A stretch of 64,000 bases of DNA from Ovis canadensis (lineage: Eukaryota > Chordata > Mammalia > Artiodactyla > Bovidae): positions 29,428,501-29,492,500 of the forward strand of contig NC_091255.1 in NCBI RefSeq assembly GCF_042477335.2, given 5' to 3'. A model generated the notes under the pieces. It had not been told where the DNA came from, made no database searches, and was given only the letters and a program-made list of their open reading frames with translations. The stretch's first letter is position 1. Each line of letters starts with the position of its first letter. The translations under genes and the position numbers were made by a program. Below, piece by piece: positions 1 through 11,400 of this stretch.

Positions 1-867
1 GGCAGGGACCAGGATCTGGGCAAAGGGGTCCAACTCTCCACTCTCCCAGCCTGGTGGAGGGGTCCCCCCTCTCCTACAGTGACCTGAACCAGGTGGGCAG
101 GGGAACACTGCCCTGGTCTGGGGCACAACGGTGCCAGCTCAGTTCTGGGTGACATAATTGGGTCACTCTGCTCCCTACTTCCTCTGCCCAAGAGGCCTGG
201 GCCTCCCCCAGCTGGCGCCCCCATGCCCCACCTAGACCAGTTCCGAAGCTGAAAGGCCAGGAAGGGGTTCTGAAAGTCAAACGGCTACTGCAATTTGAGA
301 TTAAGGGACCCATGCCCGCTAAAAGGCTTCCAGGACCAAACTCGGGGCAGAAAGGACAGGGAACGTGAGGGTTAGGGGGTGCGGCCACCTCCTCAACATC
401 TGCCAAGTTTCCCAGTGGGGCTGGGGTGCAGGGGTCCCGTGTGTGTGCCAGGTGGCAGGAGTCCTGGAATAATGCGAAGCAGCACCAAGCCCATGGTCGC
501 CTCTACTGAGGGGAATTCATACCACCACCCAAAGCCACCAGTGGTCTCTGGAGCCAGTGGCCAGCCTTTCCTATCTCGGCACCTGGGCAAGATGGACAAG
601 CCCATCATCTTGAAAGCAGGCAAGAGTAATCTACTCCATGGGGACAGAGGTCACAGTGGCGGTTCCCTGTGGGGGCCAGGGCGGGGGGGGGGGGGCAGTG
701 CGGGCATTGACACAGAAAGCCCTTTAGAGTGTTGCACGGGCTCTACTTCTGGATCGCTCTACTTCTGGATTCAAGTTGTGGCTACAGAGTTATGTATGTA
801 TACAGGTAAAGACTCATCAGGCTACAGAGTAGGGTACAGGCACTTTGTTGTACAGAAGTTGTGAGTG

Positions 868-1004
868 TGTGCTAACTCGTGTCTGACTCTCTGCGATCTC
901 ATGGACTATAGGTCCCCCCTGCATCCCCCCCCCACCAGCTCCTCCGTCCATGGGATGTTCCAGGCAAGAATACTGGAGTGGGTTGCCACTTCCTTTTCCA
1001 GGGG
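868..1004 (-). repeat. Bov-A2-like SINE fragment, reverse orientation
   Basis: It contains the diagnostic ruminant SINE string around 'GTGTCTGACTCT ... CATGGACTATAG ... GGCAAGAATACTGGAGTGGG' read in the antisense direction. The tRNA-derived head is missing, so this is a partial copy. Confidence 0.85.
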
Positions 1005-2612
1005 TACATAAGCTACACCTCAGTGAAAGCAAAAAGCTCAGCATTCACCCCGGCCCACAATTTACATCATGAAGAGACAAATGAAATTGCAGGTTCCCAG
1101 ACGCCTTTAGCTGGTGGCCAGCCTTGCTCACTCAAGATGCCTGTTAAGACGGGCATTGTGAGGGCTTCACGTCTGTGCCAGGGGCTGCCCGAGCCCGCGG
1201 GCTGCCCGGGGGCCCAGGGTGCAACACGCACGCCCTTAGAGATGAGCCGGCTGTGCGGCAGGTGGAGTGGACGGGCGGGACAGGGGAGACACACATCCTC
1301 CATGGTTCCCAAGGCAGGCAGGGTCACAGACGGTGCCTGGCGAGACAGCACCAGCCGCCAGGGCTGGCAGCCGTGCCACGCTCACAACACACTCAAGACT
1401 TGTCTCATGCACCCAGGCCTGGGAGGAGGATGGGGCTCTTTGGCGTCAGGCTCATCTCACCTTTTACCTCAAGACCCCGCAAATTCACCACTCACAAAGA
1501 GACAACAACCTTGCTCCCAGGGCTGGGTCTGCAGGGCTCCGAATACAGTGAGAGGCCTACGACTTCAGGTAGGAACCACACACCAATGAGGGGGCTTTGG
1601 GCCTGGGCTCCAAACTGCTAGTTTCTCTCCAGCCTCTTACCTGGGCTGTTACAGGTCCCAGACTGAAAAATGCCCCAAGGAGAAGTCAGGGTCTTGAGAA
1701 GCCTCCAATCCCTTGGGGGAATGCCTGCTCTGTGCTAGAAACCATGCTGGGTGCTGGGGTGAGCAAGACTTTATCGGCACCCTGCACGCCTCACATCCTC
1801 ACCTCAGCACCTGCCTCCTCCTGACCTGCTTTCTGGATCGGGGCCCGGGGGTGGGGTGGGGGTGGGGAGGTTCCCAGGAGCACACAGGACTCTGTGGGAT
1901 GAGGACCAGGGATAGGAGCCAGGCACCCCAACACATGAGAGACACACCACTCCTGCCCATGCCCACCGGGCATCCAGAGGCTTCCAATCAAGTAGTCAAA
2001 GGCAATGGAGAAAGGACAACTGCCTTGTTAATGCTGCCCTGCGTCCCCCTGCCCAGAATCAGGACCGCAGACTGCAGATGGGATGGTCCTCAAAAACCAT
2101 TCCTACTCCAACTTCTTGGCCTCAGAGTTGAGGAAACTGAGACTCAGCATGAGAAAAGTCTTGCCATGAGTCAGAGAGTAAGCTAGAAACAAAGGCAACA
2201 CAAAAATCCAGGTTTCCATGATAAAGTGTCTGTTAAGCAACCCCCTCCCAGCCACACCTTCCCAACCCACCAATGCTCCTTCCCTCCTTCCGCGGGGCAG
2301 AGGGGCAGAACAGCCTTGGACCAACACACAGAAGGCAAGCTCTCCTCTTAGCCCTTAATCCCCCAGACCTGCCTGCAGTTGGGGGTAAGGAAATAGTAGT
2401 TTCTAACTAACCAGAGGTAAGGACACCCCACATCCCTGGACACACAGCTTCCTCAGGGACCTCTAGACCATGACATGCCCTGAGAGGAGGCCTCAGGGTC
2501 ACAGCCACCCAGACCACCATGCACCTCCTGGGATCCCACAGTGCCCAAACACTCAAGCTTGGAGCCACTGAAACCACCAGCGCATCTGTGGGTCTCAACC
2601 TATTGGGGTCCT

Positions 2613-2810
2613 CTCTCAGTTGTGTTCGACTCTTCTGCAACCCCATGGACTGTAGCCCGCCAGGCTCCTCTCTCCATGAGACTTCCTAGACAAGAATACT
2701 GGAGGGGGTTGCCGTTTCCTTCTCCAGGCGATCTTTCCGACCCTGGGATTGAACCTAGGTCTCTTGCGTTGGCAGGTGGATACTTTACCACTGAGCCACC
2801 AGGGAAGCCC
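2613..2810 (-). repeat. Bov-tA SINE, full length, reverse orientation
   Basis: The element runs from the 3' body (CATGGACTGTAGCCCGCCAG) to the complement of the tRNA-Glu head (GAGCCACCAGGGAAGCCC). All expected blocks are present in order, about 198 bp. It lies in GIT1 intron 1 in the same orientation as the gene. Confidence 0.92.
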
Positions 2811-3539
2811 TGGGCCTGTCCAAAGGGTAGCAGGAAGTGATGGGCCACAAAACAGCAGCCCACACTCTCCACTTAATTGTGCCCAGAGTCCTCCTGGAGT
2901 TCATGGATCCCCCTTGAGCCTGCCCGGAGGTCTCCCAGGGAGATAGCTCCTTTTCTAAAGAGAGGATGGTCAAGGGCCAGGGCTTCCCCTTTCCCCAAGG
3001 CAGCTGCAGAGTCCGATCACTGGTAGTGTCCCCCCACATCAGAAGGGAGCAGCCTTTCCGGGTCATTTCTCCTCACCTCTTTGGCAGGTCAGGGGGGTTT
3101 CACATCAGCCTGGACCTGACTTGGTGGGAAGAAGGGAAACAGCACGGAAAATACAGCCGGGAGGCAGGCCACAAAGCCAGGTGGGTCCCGGGAATGTAGG
3201 CACCCCTCCACATGCTCCCTACCCATTTCTGGTAAGGCTGGGCTAGGGGACAGGGAGAGAGGTCTGTGCCCAGGCTGGGGTATGGCCAAGCCACCTTCCA
3301 AGCAGGCCTTACTGGAGCACAGGAAAAGCTGAGGCTCGTTGTCCCGTTACCAGGCCTGGGGACGCCTCAGGGGACGATGCCCAAGCTTGTGGTGGCTCTG
3401 AACACCAGGCCTTGCGAGGAGCCTTGGGAGCCAGGGGCAGGGAGTCCTAGGAGCAGCCACCCCGCCGTCTGCTCCCGAGAAAACAGAATCCAGACAACCC
3501 CCACCCCACGCCGGCCCATCTGCCCGGCTTTCTGCCCCT

Positions 3540-4520
3540 TGCCCTCCGCCACCCCTGCGGGCGCGCAGACCAGGAGAGCAGCAGGTGCAAGACGCGGGGG
3601 TGGCCCTGCGATGACACAAAACCACACTCGCCCCCACCTCCGAAGCCCGGCCGGCCTCCGCCACAGTCCTCCTGGCCACCCTAGGCTGGCGCTTCCGTTT
3701 GGATCCAGAGATGGAAGGCGAGGGGGGGGGGGGGCGCCAGCTGAGGGGCGGGAGGCGGCGCCGGGAATGTCCTTCCTCGCTGGTCTACGGACGCGAGCAA
3801 ACCGCGGCCCCCTGAGCGGCCCTCCCTCCAAGGACGCGGCTCCGCAGCGGCCCGGGCGGGGGCCGAGACCGGAGGCCGCAGCCCCCAGCCCCGCCCCGCC
3901 CTCCGGCCCCGCACGGCGCGCCCGCCAGGCCCCGGCGCCCGCCCGGCGGCGCCTCGGTGCGCGGTCCCGCCCCCGGCCCGGCCCCGCTTACCCGGGGCGC
4001 TGCAGTCCGCACACACCTCCGCTCGCGGCCCCTTCCGGGACATCCTCAGCGGCGACGCGGCCGCAGCCCTCTGGGCCAGCGTGGGGGGCGCGGGCGGCGG
4101 GCCCGGGCGGCGGCGGCCCCTGCTGCCCGGCCCGGCTCCGGCAAGGCCCCGGCTAGGCTCCGCGCGCCCAGCCAACCGTCCGCCCCCGGGGCTGGCCCGG
4201 AACCCGCCGTGCCCGCCCGCCCGCTCGCCCTCGGGCGCCCTCCGCCCCGCGCCGCCTCGCGCCGCCCCGCCGCCGCTCGCTCTCTCCGCCCCCTGCGCGG
4301 CTCCGGGCCGCTCCTGCAGGAAGCGGCACAGGCCCGGCCCACCGGGGGAGGGGCGGCCCGCACACCCGCCCCGCCGCCGGGCCCAGCCCGCCGCTCCTCC
4401 CGGAGAAAGGAAGCCGGGAGCGCGGGCGGAAGGGGGCGGGGGCCCTTAAAGGGGCCGCCGCCGCCAGGCCCGAGCGCGCAGCGCCGCCTGCGGCCCGGGC
4501 CTAGGTGCGCCCCTGCCGCC
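3540..4520. promoter_or_regulatory. GIT1: CpG island / GIT1 promoter region
   Basis: The stretch is very GC- and CpG-rich, with many GGGCGG/CCGCCC GC boxes, and surrounds GIT1 exon 1 and its presumed 5' UTR. No TATA box is seen upstream of the ATG in the minus direction, which is typical of a dispersed CpG-island promoter. The transcription start cannot be fixed from sequence alone. Confidence 0.8.
3992..4043 (-). CDS. GIT1: GIT1 coding exon 1 (ARF GTPase-activating protein GIT1, N-terminus)
   Basis: Reading the minus strand from the ATG at 4043, this exon encodes 17 residues beginning MSRKGPRAEVCADCSAP plus the first base of the next codon. It ends at a GTAAGC donor whose GT is at 3991-3990. 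The sequence matches the start of the GIT family ArfGAP domain. Cys11 and Cys14 are the first CxxC half of the zinc finger; the second half lies in exon 2, outside the window. GIT1 is a scaffold that binds PIX, paxillin and FAK and inactivates Arf6 at focal adhesions and endosomes. Only this exon is present: no further GIT1 coding sequence was found in 1-3991. The upstream frame stays open to about 4175, but the first possible start there is TTG rather than ATG, so the 4043 ATG is preferred. It lies in a strong CpG island. Confidence 0.93.
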
Positions 4521-5474
4521 AAGACGCTGCGAGTTCGCCTCACAGCCTCGTCCCCTTCATTTTCGAGGCTGAGGGTGGCCTGAGGAGCTCGGGCCCAGGG
4601 ACAGTGACCCTTGGGCATCTGAGAAGAGTGAGGAGCTGGAGGCCCCGGGCCCCCCTTATCCAGGGGCTGTGGTTCGAGGTACCCGCTTGTCTGTTTGGGT
4701 TGAATTGTGCGTTCCGGTCCTCCCGTGTATCCACATTTGTGTGTCCAGGTGTGTGTGTGTGGTCACACTCTTGCTGACTAGCCCACCGCCAACAATATGG
4801 ACGGCCAGGTGCCAGAGGTCATGCAGTGAATCCCCCAGTCTCTGGGCTAAAAAGATATCTATCCGTCCTCCATGCTTTCATCCAGAGAGAAAAGAATGGA
4901 CAGGTTTTTGTTTTTTTTTTTTTTGAAGACCTCCTGAGGAGTGAACACTGTGCCTGTGTGCAGAAATATCCACTTGGTATCAGTGTTGTGTACATCAACG
5001 GTATTTCTGAGCCACCAGAAGTGTGTGTCTAGGGCGTGGGCATATAACATATAGGGATCCTTTCTGTGGTGGTCTTTCTTCCTGGACTTCACGGAGAGAC
5101 TCATTGGAGGGGTGGGGGTGACAGGGAGAGGAGGCGCAGGCCTCACATGGGTGCACCCCTGCACTGAGCATGCTCCCCCATACACGTGTGCCCCACGTGC
5201 ACCCAACCCCCATCCCTGCAGCAGCAAAAGGCCAGCGCTCTGTTTGTTGGGAGAGGGCGAGGGTGTCCAGGCACAAGGGCCAGGGTAGTGGTGACACGAT
5301 TAAGGCAGGTTCCCCAGGTTAGGGGAGGGTTCCCCATGGCCGGGAGTCCTGCTCAAAAGCAAGGGGTCTGGAGGGGAGTCCTTGGGCAGGGGTGTTGGAG
5401 TTGGCTCATTTTATCCCGGCGGTGCCAGAGCAGCAGTGACTTGTGGGTGGCAGGCTGCTTCCCTGGGGGAGACG

Positions 5475-5625
5475 AGTAATGCTCATGAGTCACACCACCC
5501 GAAATATATGCAAAGCTGCCTCCATCGCCTTTCCCTGCAGCCCAGATTGACAAGTTTGTTTGAGATTGCGATCCACAGGGTGTATTTATAATCGCACCTT
5601 TAAAAAAAATCTTGCAGGCATCCCC
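5475..5625. promoter_or_regulatory. Candidate enhancer-like element (AP-1, octamer-like, MEF2-like motifs)
   Basis: Inside GC-rich DNA this short AT-richer block has TGAGTCA (5486-5492, AP-1 consensus), ATATGCAAA (5506-5514, one base off an octamer) and TATTTATA (5583-5590, close to a MEF2 core). Motif clustering alone is weak evidence and conservation was not tested. Confidence 0.3.
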
Positions 5626-6839
5626 TCCCCCCATAGCCAGCCGCTCATCTGGCAGGGTTTCTGCGAGCACAGATACCTCGCGGGGTGGGGTGGGGTTGTG
5701 GGGAGCACCACCTGCCGCCCCGTGCCGCACCCTCACCGAGGAGTCAGTCCGTGGGGTTGGTGGCCCCATCCCTGGTGATGGGAGGAGTGGCCTGGCCGCT
5801 CTTACTGGGCGCCCAGCCCACGAGCTGTGGCCGCCCGTTCACCCCTGATCGACCCCCAGCTATGGAATTTCATTTATTAAATGTCGAGGCGGCTGCTGGC
5901 AGCCCCATTGCTTGGCTGTCTTTGTTTCTCTGCTGTGTGGGCGCGTCTCGAGCACGTGGCAGCTGGAGCGCGCAGGCTGGGGAAAAGCGACCTGGGTTTA
6001 GAGTCCAGGGCCACTTGGCGAAAAGAGAAACTCCGGCTGCCCAGAGGATGCCGCGCCCCCCCCCCCCCCGGCCCCCCAATCCAGGCTGAGCTCCCCGCCT
6101 CCTTGAGCTCCAAGCCTTTTCAGAAGAAGGATGAGTCACTCGGTTCCCCCGACCCCGCTAGCCCCATCTCCTGGTTGGCGCTGGGACTACCGGGGAGTGG
6201 CCGAAGCACGGATCCACTCTCCAAACTTTGTTCCCGAAGCCCCCAGCCCCGCCACAGACGAGCTTCTCTGGGCCTGGGGCTTAGGGATAAAAGGGTTTCC
6301 AAATTTCCCTTTGGAGACTTCGCCATCTCAGGAAGCAAGACAGTTAAAGAGGATCACAACAAGATTGTAAAAAACAATTTAATGAGGAAATGTACAGGCA
6401 TTCTCCTGGCCACTCCTGGCCGTCCCTTCCCCGCTCCAGCCCCCTCCCCAACTCCGGCTGCAGCCACGGCACTCTGGTGACCCCTCGTGGTGGAGGTGGG
6501 CAGCGGTCCCCGGCGGCGGGAGATGCCAACTGGCTCCTCCCAGCCTGGAGAAAGGGGCGAGGCAGTCCACTCCTCCTTCATCGTTCCGCGCCGGGGCCTG
6601 GCACCGCAGGGTGTGGAGGAGGAACAAGAGAAGACCACACAAAGAAACCTGAGAGAGGCACGGAGAGTTTGCAAGCTTTCGCTAGCACCTCCCACACAAA
6701 CGCTTCTTGGATTGTTCTAAGTGGGGCTGGTATGGAATCCCTGATTCCTGTCTTGTTCTAAGGTGGGCTCCAGAAGGCGCAGTGCCTGGTCCCGCCACCT
6801 GGCCCAGTGGGCTTGGTGAGGGGAGGGATGCATCATTTC

Positions 6840-6970
6840 CGGGTCAGTAGCCATCCTTAGCTAACCCCAAGAGGTAGTATTAGAGACACATTTTAGAGAT
6901 GAGTGGTCTGAGAAAATTTAAGCAATTTGCCTAAGGTCAGGCAGTTAGTAAGGAGGAATAGGAATTCAGG
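6840..6970 (+). repeat. MIR-like ancient SINE
   Basis: The order of blocks 'CATTTTAGAGATGAGTGGTCTGAG ... AAGCAATTTGCCTAAGGTCAGGCAGTTAGTAAG' (shown here in part) matches the MIR core and 3' region, diverged as expected for an old mammalian repeat. Confidence 0.6.
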
Positions 6971-7737
6971 TTCCCTCGGACACCCCAGTCCCTCCCCGCC
7001 TCCAGGGGCTGGGCCAAGCCCCAGGTCCTTCTAGCTCCTGCAGTAGGCTGCCCTGGAGGGCAATTCCACTTTTATCGAGGCATCTGCAAGCACCCTTCTG
7101 GAAAGATCTCTCTGCCCTGGAGTTATTCAGGAAGGAGATAGTCTTTGGAACCAGTGCTTCCTCTCCAGAGGGGACCACACGGGGTGGAGGTGGGGAGCTG
7201 CCACCTGCTGCAGTCTCTGCGCAGCCCCACTCGGGTCCTTGCAGACAGCAGTGTATGGGGGGAGGGGTGTGTTCTCCCATCCTTAATAGACACCGTCTTT
7301 CTAAAGTCAAATGCAGAAGATGGAGTTTAATTTTAAAAGAAGGCAGGAAGACTCCTACGTAGTATTTCAGATGCCAGATTTCTGGTTGCTCCAATGACCC
7401 TTGGCACTGCACACTAACGCCCCGCACCTTTGTCAAGACTCCTTCCACCAGTCACTCTTTTCTTGGAATCTGGATCCTGCTCACGTTCCACTGGGACTCA
7501 AACTCAAGCCTGAAGGCCACACCTTCCCGCGCCCCCTAATGCTTGAGGAAGGCCTGTAACCCCGTCCCTCCCCAGCAAAAGGCAAAATGCCAGGGGGTGG
7601 GGGTGCACCCCAGTCCATCAGACGTCAGGACACTGCCTCCGACCCGGCCAGGCCTGACTCCCCACTGTCTCAGTGGATCAGGGGGACAGTGCGGGACACT
7701 CTCCGGCCACTCACCACCCCCTAGTTCCACGAGGCGG

Positions 7738-7756
7738 ACTACAAGCCCCATGATGC
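7738..7756 (+). promoter_or_regulatory. ZNF143/STAF-type motif upstream of ANKRD13B
   Basis: The 19-mer ACTACAAGCCCCATGATGC closely matches the long ZNF143/THAP11 promoter motif (ACTACAA-TCCCA-ATGC type). It lies about 550 bp upstream of the ANKRD13B ATG at the edge of the CpG island, where such sites usually mark transcription starts. Confidence 0.6.
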
Positions 7757-7789
7757 CGCGGGGCCCAGTGATAACAAGCGCTGCCCAGG

Positions 7790-8480
7790 GCATCCGCGTC
7801 CCCCTCCTCTCTCCCCCGCATCCCCGCATCCCTAGCCGATCGCTCGGGCTGAGGGCCGGGCTATGCAGCTACGGGGTGCCGGGGGCCGCGGGCGCGCGTC
7901 CCTGCGGCGGCGGCGTCCCTGGGGCCCGCGCCCCGAGCGCCCCCGCGCCCGCTGCGGGCGCCTGCTCCCTCCGCCGAGCGGCGTCTTTGTGCGCGGGGGT
8001 GTGGGAGGCAAGGCGCGAGTCCGCGCCGCGCCGCCGAGTGCCCGCGCCCTCCGCGGGCGGGTGGGGGCCTCTCCGCGTCGCCCGCCGCCGCCGCCTCGCG
8101 AGGACGCCCGCGGCCCGCGCCGCCCGCACCGCGCCACCCCCGCCCGCCGGCGCCGCTCGCACATGCCCGAGCCGCAGCCCTGCGAGCAGGCAGCGCCGGC
8201 CCCCCGCCCCGCGGCCCCGGGCCCCGGCTCTGGCGCCGTCCCTCCTTCCGGGCCGGGCGCCGCGGCCCCGGTATGAGGAGCGGGCGATGATCCCCGCCAA
8301 CGCCTCCGCCAGGAAGGGGCCCGAGGGCAAGTACCCGCTACACTACCTCGTGTGGCACAACCGCCACCGCGAGCTGGAGAAAGAGGTCCGCGCCGGCCAG
8401 GTAAGAGCGCCGTCGGGGCGCCGCGAGGACCCCACGGCCCCGCAAGCCCGCCCGGCTTGGGGAGGGGGCGCGGCGCGGGC
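7790..8480. promoter_or_regulatory. ANKRD13B: CpG island / ANKRD13B promoter and exon 1
   Basis: Dense CpG and GC boxes extend through the 5' UTR and exon 1 of ANKRD13B. There is no TATA box. The reading frame of ANKRD13B is open far upstream because stop codons are rare in such GC-rich DNA, so the open frame is not evidence for a longer protein. Confidence 0.8.
8287..8400 (+). CDS. ANKRD13B: ANKRD13B coding exon 1
   Basis: It encodes residues 1-38, ending ...EKEVRAGQ, followed by a GTAAGAG donor. Phase 0 at the 3' end. It is preceded by a GC-rich 5' UTR. Confidence 0.95.
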
Positions 8481-11400
8481 TGTCCCGCCCCCCTGGCGAG
8501 TTTGCAGCGCTTCTTTGTTCGCCGGCGCCGCATTTGTGCTGTTGACCTGGAGAGGATGGTGGGAGCGGCCCCCGCTCGCTCGGCTCCGGCCCGGCCGGGC
8601 GGTCCACACGTGCTCCGAACCCTCCCTGATTGGGGTAGGGGACGCCCTGCCCCTCCTCCGCCGGGGCAATGAGGGCTGCGGGGAGGGGCTGCCGGCTCCA
8701 TCAGAGCTCCACGCGGTGGGAAAGTCCGCTCCACTCAGCCCGGCAGCAACACCTCCCGCGTGAGTGTGCGGAGGTGGCCTGCGTAGGCAGGGGGTCACAG
8801 GTCAAGGATCCGAGACGAGGCCGGGACACTCCCAGGCGTGCCTGCCCCACCCAGTGCCCTCTGCCCTCTCCACGAGCGCTTATCTGTTTGCTCACTCTGG
8901 GCTGAACCCCTGAACGCCGCCGACCCCAGTGCCTGCTCAGGAATGGGGAGTGAAGAGGGAGAGCCTCTGGGGTGAAGCCCCTGGAGGGCCTTGTCCAGGT
9001 GCTGAAAGGCGTTCTCCTGCCCTCTGATGCTGGGCCTGGCTTCTAGGTGCTGAGGAAGCCGGGGCCCTACTGGCCCCCAACAGGATTTGAGGTTTTGTAC
9101 ACACAGCGGCTCCCTGGTTCTCTAGTATTGAGAATGGGTGGGTCAGCCAGCCTTGGCTGGGCGGTGGCCTCCAAGAAGATATTATCAGGGATGGAGTCTC
9201 CTCACCATTCTTCAGGACAGAGGCAGGCAGGCACAGGTCACAGTTAATTCCCAACTCAGCCCTTGGGCCCAGGTCACAGGCAGGCTCTTCTCGCAGAAAC
9301 GACTTGCCCTCCAGGGTGGGGAGGCAAAAGCCAGAGCTGGGCCCAGCTGGCCCTGGTGTATCTCCATTGAGGCCTGCAGACTTGGCCTGGATCTGCGATC
9401 CTGGGGCCATGGACTGGGAGTGGTTTCCTCAGGCGCTGCCCCTTGGGGAATATGCCTTTTGAGGGCCACTTCCTGAGTCACAGGAAGTTCAGTTTGAGGA
9501 GCTGTCTGCTTCCCAAGGGAAGAGTGAGGTGGAGAGCAGGACATCGCCAGGCAAGCGAGGTGAGGGTTGGCACCTGTCTTCACGTCGGCCTCCGGGCCCT
9601 CAGAACAGCAGGACACCCGGCTGTGCGCGGCAAGCGCAGGAAGTGATGAGGCGTCCTGAGCCTTCACCTCTGGTTGGGGTGTCCGCTTCCATTCTCCCTC
9701 CACTTCCACAAGGACGCTTCAGGTTGCTCCTTGGACTGGTAAAGGAAGCGAGGTCAGAGTGGTAGCTCCCGGGGACAAAGATGAACAAACCAGGCACAGC
9801 CCACGCCCTCCCAAAGACCCCGTTGTGCTGATGCAAGTGTGAACAGGGAAGCTGTGTGATGTGCAGGGTGCTAAATCAGTTCAGCCTCTTCTGGCTTGTC
9901 TCTGCTTTCCTCCCCTGAGGGCAAGAGAAGACACAACCCTGAGGGAGGGTACAGCTGGAGGGATTTGAGTATGACCTGAGAGGAACTTCCCAGTGGGATG
10001 GTTGATGATTGGCTGAAGAACTGTTAGGCAGAAGGCTAGTGGCTGAATGTCCAGAACACCTTGATCGTGCTCCCTTGCCCAAGAGGAGGGTGCTTTTTTC
10101 CTTGCAGAGACTGGAGTGAGGCAGAATGCCCTAGAAGAAAAGGCCATTTCACCCAGGCCTTTTTGATTGATAGTCAGCAGTCCTCTTGCTGGGGTGGGGT
10201 TGGAGAGGGGTGCCAGAGCCTGCTGCAGGTAGGGCTCCTTTGGACCACTGAGTGTGGTCCCTTCAGGCTACTGCAGGAACCAGGTGTACCCCAACCCCAC
10301 CCACTCATCCCCTTACCCTGGTGAATTTGTGTCTTCCTGAAATGTACACTGCCTGCCCTGATCCCAGCCCTGAGGGGATACAGGGCACAGGTTGAGGAGA
10401 AACCCTTCTTCAGCCACAAAGGAGCCAGATCAGTCCTCTCCTTTGCACCAGGGTGCCAAGAAGGGAATGCCAGTCAGTCTGGGTGGGAGAGCCCCCAGGC
10501 AGAGTTTCGACTCCAGGACTGACCTGGACGGAATCCTTGCATCCAGATGTGCACTGCTTAGTTCTCCAGGCCTCAGACTCGCTAGGAGAGCTAAGGATGC
10601 CCCCTCCCCAGGCATTTCCTGCAGGTGAGGGGTCTGGGGTGCCACCTAACATCCTAATGAAACCCTGTCAACCCCAGGCATCTCATCTGGGGGTCCCTGA
10701 TCTCTGGTCCTCTTGGCATCCACTGTCACAGAAAACAGCCAGGCTTTCCTCAAACACACAGCAGCTGGGTTTCCCTGGTCTTCATTTGGCATAGCAGTCT
10801 CCTCTTCACTCCAAGAAAGCCCCGCAGAGGCCCTCCCGTGGGCAGGCTTGGCAGTGCTGGCCAAGGAGGAGGGGGATGGCATGGCAGCCTTCTGAGCAAG
10901 TTCACAGGGGCTGGCGGCAGGGTGTGGTGGGGAGAGGGAGGTGCTAAGCAGAGGTTTTTTGAAGGGAGGTGTCCATGATCGCCCCTAGCCGATGCCCAGC
11001 AATACAACGGTTGTTGGGTGCCCTGCTTTCTGCCATGCACCTGCTCTGCCAGGTTGGGAGGGGGCAGGAGGTTGTAGGGTAACGGATGTGCCAGTTCTCC
11101 CTTAGCTGGCATGAGGCCTGAGGTCCAGACAACTGGGCATGGCCTTGGTTCTGGAGCTACAAGTCCCTGGGCTTCCCTGGAGGTAGGTGGTGGAGGTTAG
11201 ACAGGAATAGCTCCCTGTGGGAGGGCCAAGGAGAGCAAGGTTCTCCTTGGGCAGCAACCACTCTGGAGGGGACTGGATGGTGGTCCTAGGGGAACATTTT
11301 CTTTCTTCTGGCGGCCGCCTCCACCATAGTCCTCCTTCCTGATTTCCCCAGGTCATCTCTCTGACCTGACACCCCGGTGAGATTGGGATTGTGGGGCCCC

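Larger units (their letters stand above)
1..3991 (-). other. GIT1: GIT1 intron 1 (partial)
   Basis: This is the noncoding stretch between the GIT1 exon 1 donor and the left window edge. I see no GIT1 exon in it: the second CxxC of the ArfGAP zinc finger is absent from all frames. It holds a partial Bov-A2-like SINE (868-1004), a MIR-like stretch (about 2100-2180), a complete reverse-oriented Bov-tA SINE (2613-2810) and a G homopolymer near 683-696. The last 450 bases grade into the CpG island. Confidence 0.8.
4521..7730. other. GIT1-ANKRD13B intergenic region
   Basis: About 3.2 kb lies between the two divergent CpG-island promoters. No coding exon is recognisable. It contains a poly(T) tract near 4909-4924, an AT-richer island at 5475-5625 with several transcription-factor-like motifs, a C homopolymer near 6059-6068 and a MIR-like SINE about 6840-6970. 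Confidence 0.65.

Noticed and set aside
817-1044. Small frames with peptides such as MDCHFLLQ or LQYSCLEHPMDG, here and at several other places
   Set aside because: They are translations of Bov-tA/Bov-A2 SINEs.
4044-4175. N-terminal extension of GIT1 by 44 codons
   Set aside because: The upstream start is TTG, not ATG, and the GIT family begins at MSRKGPRAEV.
7543-8286. Upstream extension of the ANKRD13B frame
   Set aside because: Conserved homology starts at the 8287 ATG. The extension is low-complexity Ala/Pro/Arg, and its first in-frame ATG lies inside a promoter-type motif.
7832-8734. 300-codon antisense frame across the ANKRD13B CpG island
   Set aside because: GC-rich DNA lacks stop codons by composition; the frame is antisense to verified exon 1 and is Arg/Gly/Pro-rich without any domain.
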